A DNA stretch of 64,000 bases from Cloacibacillus evryensis DSM 19522 (GTDB lineage: Bacteria > Synergistota > Synergistia > Synergistales > Synergistaceae), in contig NZ_KK073872.1 in the NCBI RefSeq assembly GCF_000585335.1, forward strand, positions 2,037,283 through 2,101,282. Direction: 5' to 3'. The position numbers and the translations under genes are program-made. Shown piece after piece: positions 50,514-58,833 of the stretch; position 1 is the first letter of the stretch, and each line of letters opens with the position of its first letter. A model generated the notes under the pieces. The model saw nothing but the letters and a program-made list of their open reading frames with translations, had not been told where the DNA came from and did not search any database.

Positions 50514-52364
50514 CTACTGGTACAGGCTGACGCTCGGCATGTCGACCACTTCGGCCGCGCCGGTCGGGATGTCAAGTATATAGGGGATGGCGATGAAGGC
50601 CATTTGTGACTTTGAATGCTTCGTCGTGCGCGATTTGAACAGCTCGCCAAGAAGCGGTATGTAGCCAAGGATCGGCACGCGCGTGATGTTGTTCGTCTTG
50701 TTCTCCTGATAGAGGCCTCCGATGACGAATATCTCGCCGTTGCGCACCCGCACCTGAGTATCGACTTCGCGCTTCGTCGTCTCAGGAGCCTCGGAGTCGC
50801 CGGATTTACGGAAGGATACGATCTCGCCCGTCGATATCTTCATCTTGATCGTCAAAAAACCGTCGCGCCCCATCACCGGCGTGAAATCAAGCGTCGGCCC
50901 TGTCTCCTGGTTCGAGAACTCGGGGTTGCCGTTGTCGTCGACTCCTGACTGGTAGAGGTAATTATGCGTCAGCTTGATGGTGGCCTTTTGTCCGTCCAGC
51001 GCCACCACCGACGGCGAGGCAAGCACCTTGCCCTTGTTGTCTGACTCCATCGCGCGCAGTCCCGCGTCGAGCATCTTCATCGCGGGGTCCACCACGTTCG
51101 CGGGGAATGTCGAATCGGACGTTCCGCCGACGATCGGCAGCGCCCCTTGTGTCGTAGTGCCGGTTGGGTTGACGTTAGGCGTCACGCTGCCGTTGCCGTA
51201 AGTATAGCGGCTGCCGAGGCCGGTGGCGCCGTAAGTGAATATCCAGCCCTTATAGACGGCGGCGATCATCGATTCTATCTCCTGCTGCGCGCCGTCGTTT
51301 ATCTCGATGAGGCGCGCTTCGATCATCACCTGTTTGCCCGGATGGTCGATGCGGTTCATCAGCGTCTCTATCTGTCTATGCTGTTCGGGCGTCGCCGTGA
51401 CGTAGAGCGAACGCAGCCTTTCGTCGACGACGGGCGGCTTCGGCAGCGGTACAAGCCCCATGATTATCGCCGGCAGCTTAGCGGCCTCGGCGTAGGCCAC
51501 CTTATACTGGCGCGTCTGGTTCTGCCCCAGCGTCTTGCCGATATTGTCCGTCGTGCCGACGACGAGCGTCTTGCCGATCAGCGAATAGGCCAGGTCGTTC
51601 ATGCGCAGCATGTAGGCAAATACCTCGCCGAAACGCGTATTTTTGAAAGAAAAGGTCATCGGCGTCTCGGGTACCGAGGCGTCGAGCACGAGGTTCAGAT
51701 CCTTGAGCTTCGCGAGCATGCGGAAGACTTCGCGCAGCGAGACCTCACGCAGTTCGAGCGTCACCGGGGTCGAGATGGAAAGCGGGTCTCCGGCCGGCAC
51801 CGGACGCGCCTTTGGGATAAGCGGCGGCGGTGTGAGATCAGAGGGACTTTCAAGCAAGATCCGCAGGCGGCTGGAACCCGGCATGCCGGAGATATCCTTC
51901 AGCACAAGCGGTTTCGGGCCGATAATATTCATCGTGACGCCCTTCCGGTCGTTCGAGGTAACGCGGACCTGCTCGATCAGCGGGAAATCATAGCGCTGCG
52001 TCCACTCCTCGCTCTTCTTGAGGTTGAGCTTGAAGACGTCCCACTCAAACTCATCCCACCAATCCTTGCGGTCCGTATCGCGCGGAAAACGCGTGTCTCC
52101 GAAGACGAGCGTCGCGGCGTTGTCAGAGCTCACAGCCTCCGGCAGCGGCAGCCGCGTGCCGCGCAGCTCGATCATCATCTGCGTAGCTCCCATCTGATGC
52201 AGCCGCATTCCCTCAATGATCGGCTTCTGATCGTCGAGCTTGCGCGCCTCGGCGGCGACCGCCTCGCCGCGGTGCGGCGCGGCCAGCACACAGAGTGCGG
52301 CGCAAAGTAAAATCATAAAGACCCTGTAATTTATAAATCCGTGCGGTGATTTTTGTTTGCCCAT
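50514..52364 (-). CDS. pilQ: Type IV pilus secretin PilQ
   Basis: 616 residues with a signal peptide (RVFMILLCAALCVLAAPHRGEAVA). An AMIN-like N-terminal region precedes an STN/N0 domain (VTLELREVSLREVFRMLAKLKDLNLVLDASVP) and an N1 domain. The C-terminal secretin domain carries VMIEARLIEINDGAQQEIE and VDTQVRVRNGEIFVIGGLYQE, plus VPILGYIPLLGELFKSRTT. It forms the outer-membrane pore for the pilus, which shows the organism is diderm. It is in the middle of the pilM-to-pilT operon and overlaps the PilP-like gene by 34 bp. Confidence 0.95.
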   Translation of the reverse strand: MGKQKSPHGFINYRVFMILLCAALCVLAAPHRGEAVAAEARKLDDQKPIIEGMRLHQMGATQMMIELRGTRLPLPEAVSSDNAATLVFGDTRFPRDTDRKDWWDEFEWDVFKLNLKKSEEWTQRYDFPLIEQVRVTSNDRKGVTMNIIGPKPLVLKDISGMPGSSRLRILLESPSDLTPPPLIPKARPVPAGDPLSISTPVTLELREVSLREVFRMLAKLKDLNLVLDASVPETPMTFSFKNTRFGEVFAYMLRMNDLAYSLIGKTLVVGTTDNIGKTLGQNQTRQYKVAYAEAAKLPAIIMGLVPLPKPPVVDERLRSLYVTATPEQHRQIETLMNRIDHPGKQVMIEARLIEINDGAQQEIESMIAAVYKGWIFTYGATGLGSRYTYGNGSVTPNVNPTGTTTQGALPIVGGTSDSTFPANVVDPAMKMLDAGLRAMESDNKGKVLASPSVVALDGQKATIKLTHNYLYQSGVDDNGNPEFSNQETGPTLDFTPVMGRDGFLTIKMKISTGEIVSFRKSGDSEAPETTKREVDTQVRVRNGEIFVIGGLYQENKTNNITRVPILGYIPLLGELFKSRTTKHSKSQMAFIAIPYILDIPTGAAEVVDMPSVSLYQ

Positions 52365-52906
52365 CTCCAGCTCACTCCTTTTGAATCTATGGAAAGTATC
52401 TTTCCCTTTCCGCCGCCAAAGGTCATCCCCGGCTTGAATATCAGTCCCGGCTCCTCGCCGTCTATGTCGAGCGTACAGACCGTGCTGGCGCCGAGAACCA
52501 CAAGTCCTTTTATCGCAACGACCGGCACAAAATCCGGCACTTTTGTATCAGAGGCAAGAGAGGGCGGAGGTGTTACCGCCGCGACCGGAGAGCGCCCGAT
52601 GGCGTCGGAAAGCGCGACAAGCTCCGGGCTCTGGTCGCGCAGCTTCCTAAAAGCCTCGTATTTAGCGTTGAGCGCCTTCGCCGATTCGGCAGCCTGAGCG
52701 CCGCCCGTCGTCTGTCCTCCGACGCTCCCGTCATCGACGACGATGGAGTTCATCGCGATGAAATTGCGCATTGTAAAGACGGCGGCGGCCAGAAAGACCG
52801 CTAAAAGCAGCGCGAAGATATATTCTTTTTTCCTCTCCTCCGGCGATTTGACCGCCTCGCCGCGACGCATCCGCTGGAAAAGGTCTTTCAGCGATATGGA
52901 CCTCAT
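52331..52906 (-). CDS. PilP-like pilus assembly protein
   Basis: 191 residues. One membrane helix near residues 28-48 (YIFALLLAVFLAAAVFTMRNF) is followed by a linker and a small beta-rich C-terminal domain (VPVVAIKGLVVLGASTVCTLDIDGEEPGLIFKPGMTFGGGKGKILSIDSKGVSWRW) resembling the HR/PilP fold that docks on the secretin. The name rests on position between the PilO-like gene and pilQ and on this layout, not on strong sequence identity. It is not an obvious lipoprotein, unlike classical PilP. Confidence 0.65.
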   Translation of the reverse strand: MRSISLKDLFQRMRRGEAVKSPEERKKEYIFALLLAVFLAAAVFTMRNFIAMNSIVVDDGSVGGQTTGGAQAAESAKALNAKYEAFRKLRDQSPELVALSDAIGRSPVAAVTPPPSLASDTKVPDFVPVVAIKGLVVLGASTVCTLDIDGEEPGLIFKPGMTFGGGKGKILSIDSKGVSWRWANKNHRTDL

Positions 52907-53433
52907 TTCGCCGCCTCCTTCAGCACGCCGCCGACCTTGGCGACGACGGTGAAGCTGTATTTGACATTATTGTCCTTCAGCCCCTCAAGCGAGAGGTCGG
53001 ATATCCTTATCATATAGGCCCCCTGCCGGAACGAGGCCAACAGGCGCAGCAATTCGTTATAGTTGGCTTCTCCCGCGACCTTGAAGGAGATGGCATCCTC
53101 TTTTTCATCGGCTTTCGCTACGTCGGCGTCGCCGAAGCCCTGGGCCGACAGCAGGCCGAGCAGCACGGAATAGAACTTGTTCTGCGACTCTATCGCGCCC
53201 GGCAGCCCCTTTTCATCGATCTTTACCGAAGATTTATACTGGATGACGGCGTTGGAGCGCGCCGCCACCGTAGCCTTCAGTATCTGCGCCTCTTTTGAAG
53301 AGTCCGAGAACCCCGCGATACCGCCGTTGACCATCCTCATAACAAAGAGCTGCGCGGCGATCAGCAGCAGCACGACGGCGACCGCCACGAGTATCTGTTC
53401 CCGTTTCAGCTCGGCTATTTCAATGCTCTTCAT
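52903..53433 (-). CDS. PilO-like pilus assembly protein
   Basis: 176 residues with an N-terminal membrane helix (QILVAVAVVLLLIAAQLFVMRMV, about 13-35), a short coiled region and a ferredoxin-like C-terminal part (ISFKVAGEANYNELLRLLASFRQGAYMIRISDLSLEG), which is the PilO pattern. PilN and PilO form the inner-membrane alignment complex. It overlaps the PilN-like gene by 4 bp and the PilP-like gene by 4 bp. Confidence 0.7.
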   Translation of the reverse strand: MKSIEIAELKREQILVAVAVVLLLIAAQLFVMRMVNGGIAGFSDSSKEAQILKATVAARSNAVIQYKSSVKIDEKGLPGAIESQNKFYSVLLGLLSAQGFGDADVAKADEKEDAISFKVAGEANYNELLRLLASFRQGAYMIRISDLSLEGLKDNNVKYSFTVVAKVGGVLKEAAK

Positions 53434-54059
53434 CTGCTTCCGCCCTCCTCCGTCTCGTCAGGAGCACCCGCCGCCTCCCTGGCAGCGACGTCGCCGTCAA
53501 GCAGTATCTTCTGCAGCGGATTGAGCTTTACCTCTATGGAAAAGGCCCGGAGATTCACGCCGTTTCGCTGGGCGGAGGTGATCACCGGCAGTGAAACGGA
53601 GCCGACGCTCGAGGCCTTGAGCAGTCCGTCGCCAAACTCCAGCACCTCTTCGTCGGCGAAGGCCACTCCCTTCAGTGAGGCGTTCTCGCGCGTCATCGTC
53701 AGAGACTCGACGACGACGCCGTCAACGAGCCTCTCTCCCAGCTCGTAGAGAAATTCCACCGAAGGCGCGTCGTCAAGAATAAAATTCAGCTTCTCCTCGA
53801 TCGCGCCGCTCTCCTTTGTCAGGCGGGCCAGCTCCGTCTCCATCATCTTGAGATTTTCGTTGTTGGCGCTTACTGACGCGGCAAGCTCCGCCCGCGCGGC
53901 GCGGAGGGAAAACAGGCGGTAACCGCCCATCGCCAAGAGCAGCAGGGATGAAATGAAAAAGAGCGCCGCCAGCGAAAAGAGTATATAGTGGCGGGAGCTT
54001 TTCTCGATCTCTGTCTGTTGTTCCTGTTTATTGGTACGAAGGTCAAGCTTTACGACCAT
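53430..54059 (-). CDS. PilN-like pilus assembly protein
   Basis: 209 residues. A short cytoplasmic N-terminus with MVVKLDLRTN (the Leu/Asn motif that in PilN docks into PilM), a membrane helix near 30-50 (LFSLAALFFISSLLLLAMGGY), a coiled-coil stretch (RAARAELAASVSANNENLKMMETELARLTKE) and a periplasmic domain. This matches PilN. It starts 4 bp after the pilM stop. Confidence 0.75.
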   Translation of the reverse strand: MVVKLDLRTNKQEQQTEIEKSSRHYILFSLAALFFISSLLLLAMGGYRLFSLRAARAELAASVSANNENLKMMETELARLTKESGAIEEKLNFILDDAPSVEFLYELGERLVDGVVVESLTMTRENASLKGVAFADEEVLEFGDGLLKASSVGSVSLPVITSAQRNGVNLRAFSIEVKLNPLQKILLDGDVAAREAAGAPDETEEGGSR

Positions 54060-54063
54060 GGCG

Positions 54064-55014
54064 TCACCTCAGCGCAAGCCCAAGCGCGACGTTCCAGCCG
54101 CCCTTGCTGTCAAAATCTATGCCGTGGACCTTCATCGGGTCGATGAGCATTACCGATTCCAGCGATGTCGACTCCTTGAGCAGGCCGCAGAGGTGCGGCG
54201 AGGCGCCGGGACCGAAGAGATAGACCGAATCGGCGCGAAAGGCGCGATTCTGCGACATCGCGAACTGCAGTGAAGAGCGGATCTCGCGGGCAAAGGAGAT
54301 GCCGTGCCCACGATACTCCTCGCTCTCAAAACCGCCTGATATGATATCCGCGCCAAAGCCGAAAGAAATATTGCGGTAAAAAATACCGCAGCCATTCCAC
54401 GAAAGAATCAGCACCGAGCGCTGATTCCCGGCGTAGACATAGGCGCAGCCGGCATCGATGGGGCGGGGCGGATTGGCGGCGCGTTCGAGCGCGATCTGCG
54501 ACGGCTCGATCGAGGCGATCTTTATGCCGTGGGCCGAGGCGGCGCGGGAGATATTGTCAAGCAGCGACCTGCGGGCCGCGGCGACGAGAAAGCGCTTCTC
54601 GGAAAGATCCTCGCGCACGGGATATTCGATCTCCGCGATGTCATACCCACCCTCCTTCTCGGGAAAGGGAAAATAATTCTCAAACTCGTAACGAAAGGCC
54701 ATACGGGCCTCCGCAAGAGTCATCCCCGGCAGATTGACGATGCGCAGCAGCGACTCCGTCACGGGCAGGGCAAAATTGACCGCGACATTGAAGCCGCGGA
54801 CCGTTTGCGCGATATGATCAAATACCGGATCGAGATACGCTCCCGAATCGGAGAACGGGTCGTCCGAAGCGCCGCTTACCGGCGGGACGCTCCCGGACAC
54901 GGAATCAACGACATTATAAAAGCCGTCTCCCCCCTCCAGCGAGAGATAACGAAAACCTTCCGCATCCAACACAAGACCGGCGGAAATTGTCTTTTTCTTT
55001 GAAAAAAAGCCCAT
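54064..55014 (-). CDS. pilM: Type IV pilus assembly protein PilM
   Basis: 316 residues from the ATG at 55014 (MGFFSKKK; GGGGGAG 5 bp upstream). The actin-like PilM fold is indicated by AGLVLDAEGFRYLSLEGG near the start, VNLPGMTLAEARMAFRYEFENYFPFPEKEGGYDIAEIEYP near 95-135, SIEPSQIALERAAN near 175 and VYLFGPGASPHLCGLLKE near 265. PilM sits in the cytoplasm and binds PilN. It is the first recognisable gene of the pilM-N-O-P-Q-B-T operon. Confidence 0.88.
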   Translation of the reverse strand: MGFFSKKKTISAGLVLDAEGFRYLSLEGGDGFYNVVDSVSGSVPPVSGASDDPFSDSGAYLDPVFDHIAQTVRGFNVAVNFALPVTESLLRIVNLPGMTLAEARMAFRYEFENYFPFPEKEGGYDIAEIEYPVREDLSEKRFLVAAARRSLLDNISRAASAHGIKIASIEPSQIALERAANPPRPIDAGCAYVYAGNQRSVLILSWNGCGIFYRNISFGFGADIISGGFESEEYRGHGISFAREIRSSLQFAMSQNRAFRADSVYLFGPGASPHLCGLLKESTSLESVMLIDPMKVHGIDFDSKGGWNVALGLALR

Positions 55015-55253
55015 GGGACTCCCCCAGCAAGCGCCAACAGCGCTCAAGAATCGATAACGACAATAAAGATGCCGCCAGACACGGCAGCCTCCTTCAGCAT
55101 TATATAATAAAATTTCTTAAAATACATACTTTTTAAGTTGAATTAAAAAATACTTTTTCAAAATGTCGCCTGCAGACGACGCCGTTGGAGAGAGAAAACA
55201 TCAGACGGCGATACGCGGCAAACGCATCAACCGATCGCTCGCAGATAAATCGG

Positions 55254-55311
55254 CGTAAATCGCAGTTCATCTTCCCCCAGCAGTCGCGTAAATCGCAGTT
55301 TATCTTTCCCC
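55254..55311. repeat. Two-copy tandem repeat, period 33 bp
   Basis: CGTAAATCGCAGTTCATCTT (55254-55273, continuing CCCC) recurs as CGTAAATCGCAGTTTATCTT (55287-55306, continuing TCCCC) with one or two changes. The two units are 33 bp apart. The arrangement resembles transposase-binding repeats at an IS end, but no transposase is attached. Confidence 0.6.
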
Positions 55312-55354
55312 TCTCCCAAAGGAAATCAACAATAGCAGTTTTGCATAATAACAA

Positions 55355-55485
55355 AAAAATCGGCGCGAAGAAGTGCCGTAGGCTAAATAAGCCGGTCTCT
55401 GAGTACCGGAGCCGTATTCTCCATACGGCGAGGACACTCAGGGGCCGGCTTATGACGCATACGGTGCTTATTCGCGCCGATTTTT
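55355..55485 (-). other. 131-nt nested hairpin, possible ncRNA, terminator or MITE
   Basis: A perfect 15-bp outer stem (AAAAATCGGCGCGAA at 55355-55369, complement at 55471-55485) encloses a 10-bp stem (371-380 with 460-469), a 9-bp stem (387-395 with 445-453), a 6-bp stem (399-404 with 436-441) and a 7-bp apical hairpin (GCCGTAT-TCTCC-like loop-ATACGGC). All nest into one rod. On the minus strand the rod ends in T7, so it would terminate transcripts from the 56593-55502 gene pair. It is much larger than an ordinary terminator. Confidence 0.6.
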
Positions 55486-55501
55486 ATAAACGCCGATTTA
55501 C

Positions 55502-55981
55502 CTAAAACTGACTGTTGGGATCGTAATCCTTCGTCTTTATCAGCATATAGACGCTGGTGCCGCCGGCATAATCCGGCGCGGCCTTGGCGTCGCTCGTCGG
55601 CTCGGCGTAGAGGCGGTCCTCCTCTTTCAACACCGCAAGCTCCTTCGCTACCCGGTTCCCATCCTTAGGGATCAGCGCCGTCTCCGCTCCGTCATACCTG
55701 ACAAAAAGCGCGCCGTCGTCGTTCACCACGGAAAGCCCCCTCGTATCGATCGCCGTCTTGGAAGCCTCTTGCCTCTGTATGTCGGCAATCGCCTGCGGCC
55801 AGGAATCAGTCTCCGAATAATAGGCGAAGGCCGACGCCCTTACGTTGCTCATATCTGCGGCGATCTTATGCGCCTCCGCTGATGCCTTCATGTTATCGCC
55901 TGAGTAATAGACGAAGCCTCCGAAAATTAAGATCGCAAGACCGACAACGATCAGCCCGGCATGTTTTTTTTCGCTGTTCAT
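55502..55981 (-). CDS. Single-pass membrane protein, unknown function
   Basis: 159 residues. A short basic N-terminus and one membrane helix (AGLIVVGLAILIFGGFVYYSG, about 8-28) precede an extracytoplasmic domain of ~125 residues ending TSVYMLIKTKDYDPNSQF. The layout and segments (AADMSNVRASAFAYYSETDSWP; VYMLIK near the end) parallel the neighbouring 56009-56593 protein (VKNMNQIKASTLMVFSNPANW; VYLLIK). They are therefore probable paralogues with a pilin-like N-terminal helix but no clear prepilin cleavage site. The position next to the pilus operon suggests a related envelope role. Confidence 0.7.
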   Translation of the reverse strand: MNSEKKHAGLIVVGLAILIFGGFVYYSGDNMKASAEAHKIAADMSNVRASAFAYYSETDSWPQAIADIQRQEASKTAIDTRGLSVVNDDGALFVRYDGAETALIPKDGNRVAKELAVLKEEDRLYAEPTSDAKAAPDYAGGTSVYMLIKTKDYDPNSQF

Positions 55982-56008
55982 ATGGTTCGCCCTCCAATCA
56001 CTGCGACA

Positions 56009-56593
56009 TCAATGTCTGGCGGGAGCCGCTTTGATCAGCAGATAGACTGGCGCCGCGCCGCCCTCGTTATAATAGCCGCCCTCGACGGAGGCCGTCTTGT
56101 AAAGCCCCTCCGCCTTGTTCATCGCCGTCAGTTCGCGCAGCACGCCGCTCTCCGTGGCGTCGCCCTGGTAGGCGACAAAAAGTCCCTCCGGCGTATGGAT
56201 CACCTCATATTTTGTGAAATCCTTTTTAGAGGGACGCTCGCTCTCGCCGCCCAAACCGATATCGTTGGTAAAATCGTTTGTGAATTTGATCCGTGAACCG
56301 ACGGGAAACAGCTCCCAGTTCGCGGGATTCGAGAATACCATCAGCGTCGAGGCCTTGATCTGATTCATATTCTTGACGATATCATGCGCCGAGGCGCGGC
56401 GGTTCTGCTGCTCCGCCGCCATATACCAGACGCCGACGAGCGCGAAAGCCGCGATAAAAAATATCACCATCGCCGTACGGTTCCAGATCGGCTTCACGAC
56501 AGGCTCTTTGCCTGCGCTATCCGCATTGGGGGAAGCGCTCTCTTTTGCCGCGCCCTCCGTTGACTCTTCTTTTTTAATATCTTCTTCCGACAT
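56009..56593 (-). CDS. Single-pass membrane protein, paralogue of its neighbour
   Basis: 194 residues. A ~35-residue acidic, low-complexity cytoplasmic tail (MSEEDIKKEESTEGAAKESA) is followed by a membrane helix at about 41-60 (AMVIFFIAAFALVGVWYMAA) and a ~130-residue outer domain containing HDIVKNMNQIKASTLMVF and ending APVYLLIKAAPARH. It shares its plan with the 55502 protein, 27 bp downstream. I do not recognise the family. The pair forms a separate two-gene unit before the big hairpin. Confidence 0.7.
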   Translation of the reverse strand: MSEEDIKKEESTEGAAKESASPNADSAGKEPVVKPIWNRTAMVIFFIAAFALVGVWYMAAEQQNRRASAHDIVKNMNQIKASTLMVFSNPANWELFPVGSRIKFTNDFTNDIGLGGESERPSKKDFTKYEVIHTPEGLFVAYQGDATESGVLRELTAMNKAEGLYKTASVEGGYYNEGGAAPVYLLIKAAPARH

Positions 56594-56940
56594 CTTTATC
56601 CGCTCCTTTTGACGCGGCGCGAAAGCCGCCGCAATATCTTCTGCAAAAGATTCTAGCGGAACGCTGATTTTTTTCGTTTGTAGGAATACTTCTATCGCGG
56701 TAGGTGGAAAGACGGAAAAGATAGCCCCTTCACGCGTCCGGTTTTACAGTCCTCTTCAAACGCGCCGGTAAGTGAAAGCCGGAAGACGACGCACACCAGC
56801 CCCATAGGTCCGGCAAAAACGCGCCGAACATACCTTCTTCGGGGCATGATTTAGAGTTCTTTCGGAAACCTTAGAAAACTATTGGAGATGAGAGAGATGC
56901 CGGCGTCGTTCGATGATGTTTTCGCGAGATATATGGCATA
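56594..56940. other. CRISPR trailer-side flank, no gene seen
   Basis: 347 bp between the membrane-protein gene start and the first recognisable CRISPR repeat. No supported open frame, RNA or repeat. The promoter of the 56593-55502 pair should lie here. Confidence 0.4.
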
Positions 56941-57076
56941 CTTTTAATCCACACGAGCGTGAGCTCGTGACTTTTTTCCCGAGCAGGGCCGCCACGATGC
57001 CGCCATTTTAATCCGCACGAGCGTGAAGCTCGCGACCATGCGCGTGTGCGGGTTATCTATGGCACAGGTATTTTAA
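56941..57076 (-). CRISPR. Degenerate trailer end of type I-C-like CRISPR array
   Basis: Two decayed repeats at 56941-56971 (one base missing in the loop region, first base changed) and 57005-57036 (two substitutions), separated by a 33-nt spacer. A second 33-nt spacer (57037-57069) is followed by the first 7 bases (ATTTTAA) of a third repeat at 57070-57076. The rest of that repeat lies at 60813-60841, on the far side of the IS. Decay at this end and the repeat orientation mark it as leader-distal. Confidence 0.9.
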
Positions 57077-57131
57077 GCCCAAACTTTTCCATCTTCTAGG
57101 TACTAGAGGAAGTTAACAGGAGCTTCTTGGT

Positions 57132-58565
57132 TTAGACCTTTAATCCCAGAAGCTCCAGAACCTTTGCGGTCTTCTTGGTGATAATGGTCGTTTTCCACTC
57201 CTTGCCCTGAAGCTGCTTACGGATTCCGGAGAGATAAAAGATACAGTCGCGAATCGAAAACTTTTGCAGCATCTCCGCATCCTTCATTCTTGAATAAAGC
57301 CTGTAAATTATCATCAGAGAAATATGGTTGATAAAAGCCCATGCCTCAAACGAAACATCCTTCTGCATATAGCTTACATCGGCCTCAAGCGTATTCTTCA
57401 ATACGTCAAACGATTCTTCAATCGCAGCCCGCTTCTTATAAAACTCATAGACATTCCTGCCGTCCGCTTCAATATTAGTGCGTATCAGCAATACCCCCAT
57501 CTTTCCAGCCCTTTCAAAAAGCCCCTCTTCGGTATAACCATCCACATGCGACGCGATCCTGCTCATGTAATCGCGCTGCTCCCGAAGCTCAAGATCCTTG
57601 TCGAGATAAGTAAACACCTTGCCCGCCGCATTACCGTCCGCGTCCTTTATTATCTCCTCGAAGAACCAGACAGGGCGGTCGTTAAACAGAAAAGTCCCCT
57701 TATAATCCCTGGCGCCTATCCTATCCTTATTGAAATACCTGCTGTTCCTGCGAAGAGGCACTATATACTTCAGACCGCACGAATCCATCATCTTGAAATT
57801 ATAATCAGAACCAAAACCCTTATCTGCGATCACCACCATATCCTTCACACCAGATTCAGCCACTGCCTCGCGAAAAGAGCTGACATCGCAGATATTTCCG
57901 GCAAACGTCCGATAATAGACGGGAGCCGCCTCAGGCTTAAGAGAAAAGGCATACATAAGATTGACCTGAGGGGAATAATCAGGCGTATGGCAATACCCCT
58001 GCTTAGCGTTCAGCATATTGTCAGAATGGGAAGGAATGCGAGTGCCGTCGAAAAGGATATACTCCGTGCCGGAAACAAAACCCTTCATAAAATCGACCAT
58101 CGCGGGACGTCTGTCGCCAAGCGCCGCAAGAAAACCGGACATAGCTTTTGAAGAAAGATCCAGCCCCGGCAGTTCCACAGAAAGAAAAGAGCGCACATAA
58201 CCTTCATGGAGGCGCTTGAACGGCTCCATAGAAACGATCCTCAGCAGCGCTAAAACGTAGATATACCTCCAGCACTCAGGAAAACGCTTCTGAAGTTCAG
58301 TGCGGATATCGCCGGACATATCAAGCAGCAGCTTAGACGCGCCGTACTCCACGTCGGGTTTAGGCTCTGCGCTCACTAAACAGCTATTTTTAGGAATCAA
58401 GCCGTTCTCAGTGATACGTCCAAGATAAGCGCCGGAGATTTTCTTGGCGCGTTTCTTTTCTTTATCGTAAACAGTAGTGCGTTCGTAAAGATAAAACCTA
58501 CCGTTTTGTTCCTTGATCTCTTTTCCCGGACCTTTGTAAGCTGCGACCCAATCAGGCATAGACAT
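57132..58565 (-). CDS. IS4/IS1634-like DDE transposase of the outer element
   Basis: 477 residues from the ATG at 58565 (MSMPDWVAAYKGPGKEI; GGAGG 8 bp upstream); a longer frame from 58643 lacks a ribosome binding site. The DDE catalytic pattern is visible as ILFDGTRIPSHSD (first Asp, near 180), DMVVIADKGFGSDYNF (second, near 245) and YKKRAAIEESFDVLKN (Glu, near 385, in the Y-R-E-K arrangement of the IS4 superfamily). The C-terminus ends near KTAKVLELLGLKV. It appears complete. Confidence 0.88.
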   Translation of the reverse strand: MSMPDWVAAYKGPGKEIKEQNGRFYLYERTTVYDKEKKRAKKISGAYLGRITENGLIPKNSCLVSAEPKPDVEYGASKLLLDMSGDIRTELQKRFPECWRYIYVLALLRIVSMEPFKRLHEGYVRSFLSVELPGLDLSSKAMSGFLAALGDRRPAMVDFMKGFVSGTEYILFDGTRIPSHSDNMLNAKQGYCHTPDYSPQVNLMYAFSLKPEAAPVYYRTFAGNICDVSSFREAVAESGVKDMVVIADKGFGSDYNFKMMDSCGLKYIVPLRRNSRYFNKDRIGARDYKGTFLFNDRPVWFFEEIIKDADGNAAGKVFTYLDKDLELREQRDYMSRIASHVDGYTEEGLFERAGKMGVLLIRTNIEADGRNVYEFYKKRAAIEESFDVLKNTLEADVSYMQKDVSFEAWAFINHISLMIIYRLYSRMKDAEMLQKFSIRDCIFYLSGIRKQLQGKEWKTTIITKKTAKVLELLGLKV

Positions 58566-58585
58566 GTCAAGACCTCCAAGATGTA

Positions 58586-58608
58586 CATAGTACCCAGTAA
58601 GTACTATG
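58586..58608. promoter_or_regulatory. Perfect hairpin upstream of the outer transposase
   Basis: CATAGTAC / GTACTATG with a 7-nt loop lies just upstream of the GGAGG. It may shield the transposase ribosome binding site when read through from outside, a common IS safeguard. This role is an inference. Confidence 0.4.
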
Positions 58609-58612
58609 ATTA

Positions 58613-58696
58613 TAATACAAAAAGAGATATTCTGCAATAGCAAACAGTAAAGAAATACGTTGCTATTGCAGAATATCTTTTATATGTGTGAAAAAG
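58613..58696 (+). repeat. 84-bp direct repeat, left copy
   Basis: Identical to 60689-60772. It starts TAATACAAAAAGAGATATTC and ends ATATGTGTGAAAAAG. It contains a perfect 19-bp inverted repeat (AGATATTCTGCAATAGCAA and complement). The pair brackets the inner IS exactly, so it is best read as its target duplication. Confidence 0.92.
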
Positions 58697-58833
58697 CGGG
58701 TCTTTGACACTTTTCATCTAAAAAACACTTAAAAAAGTCGGTAATAGGCTTATTTTTTTGTCAAATCTTCTTATGTGGATATTACGTATTGTGTCGTATT
58801 GTGTTATAATAAGCGCATATGGAGGCGATTTAT

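Larger units (their letters stand above)
55015..55501. other. Non-coding block rich in inverted and tandem repeats
   Basis: There is no gene between pilM and the 55502 frame. The block includes a 14-bp match to the ISAs1 terminal repeat (55217-55230), a 33-bp-period imperfect tandem repeat (55254-55311), and a 131-nt nested hairpin (55355-55485). An 11-bp inverted repeat (TAAATCGGCGT at about 55246-55256 and its complement at 55490-55500) brackets the last two. Confidence 0.6.

Noticed and set aside
51147-52310. 387-codon plus-strand frame opposite pilQ
   Set aside because: Shadow of the secretin gene, low-complexity and Arg/His-rich.
55355-55485. 6S RNA
   Set aside because: The rod shape is similar, but there is no large central bubble, and the length is short for 6S RNA.
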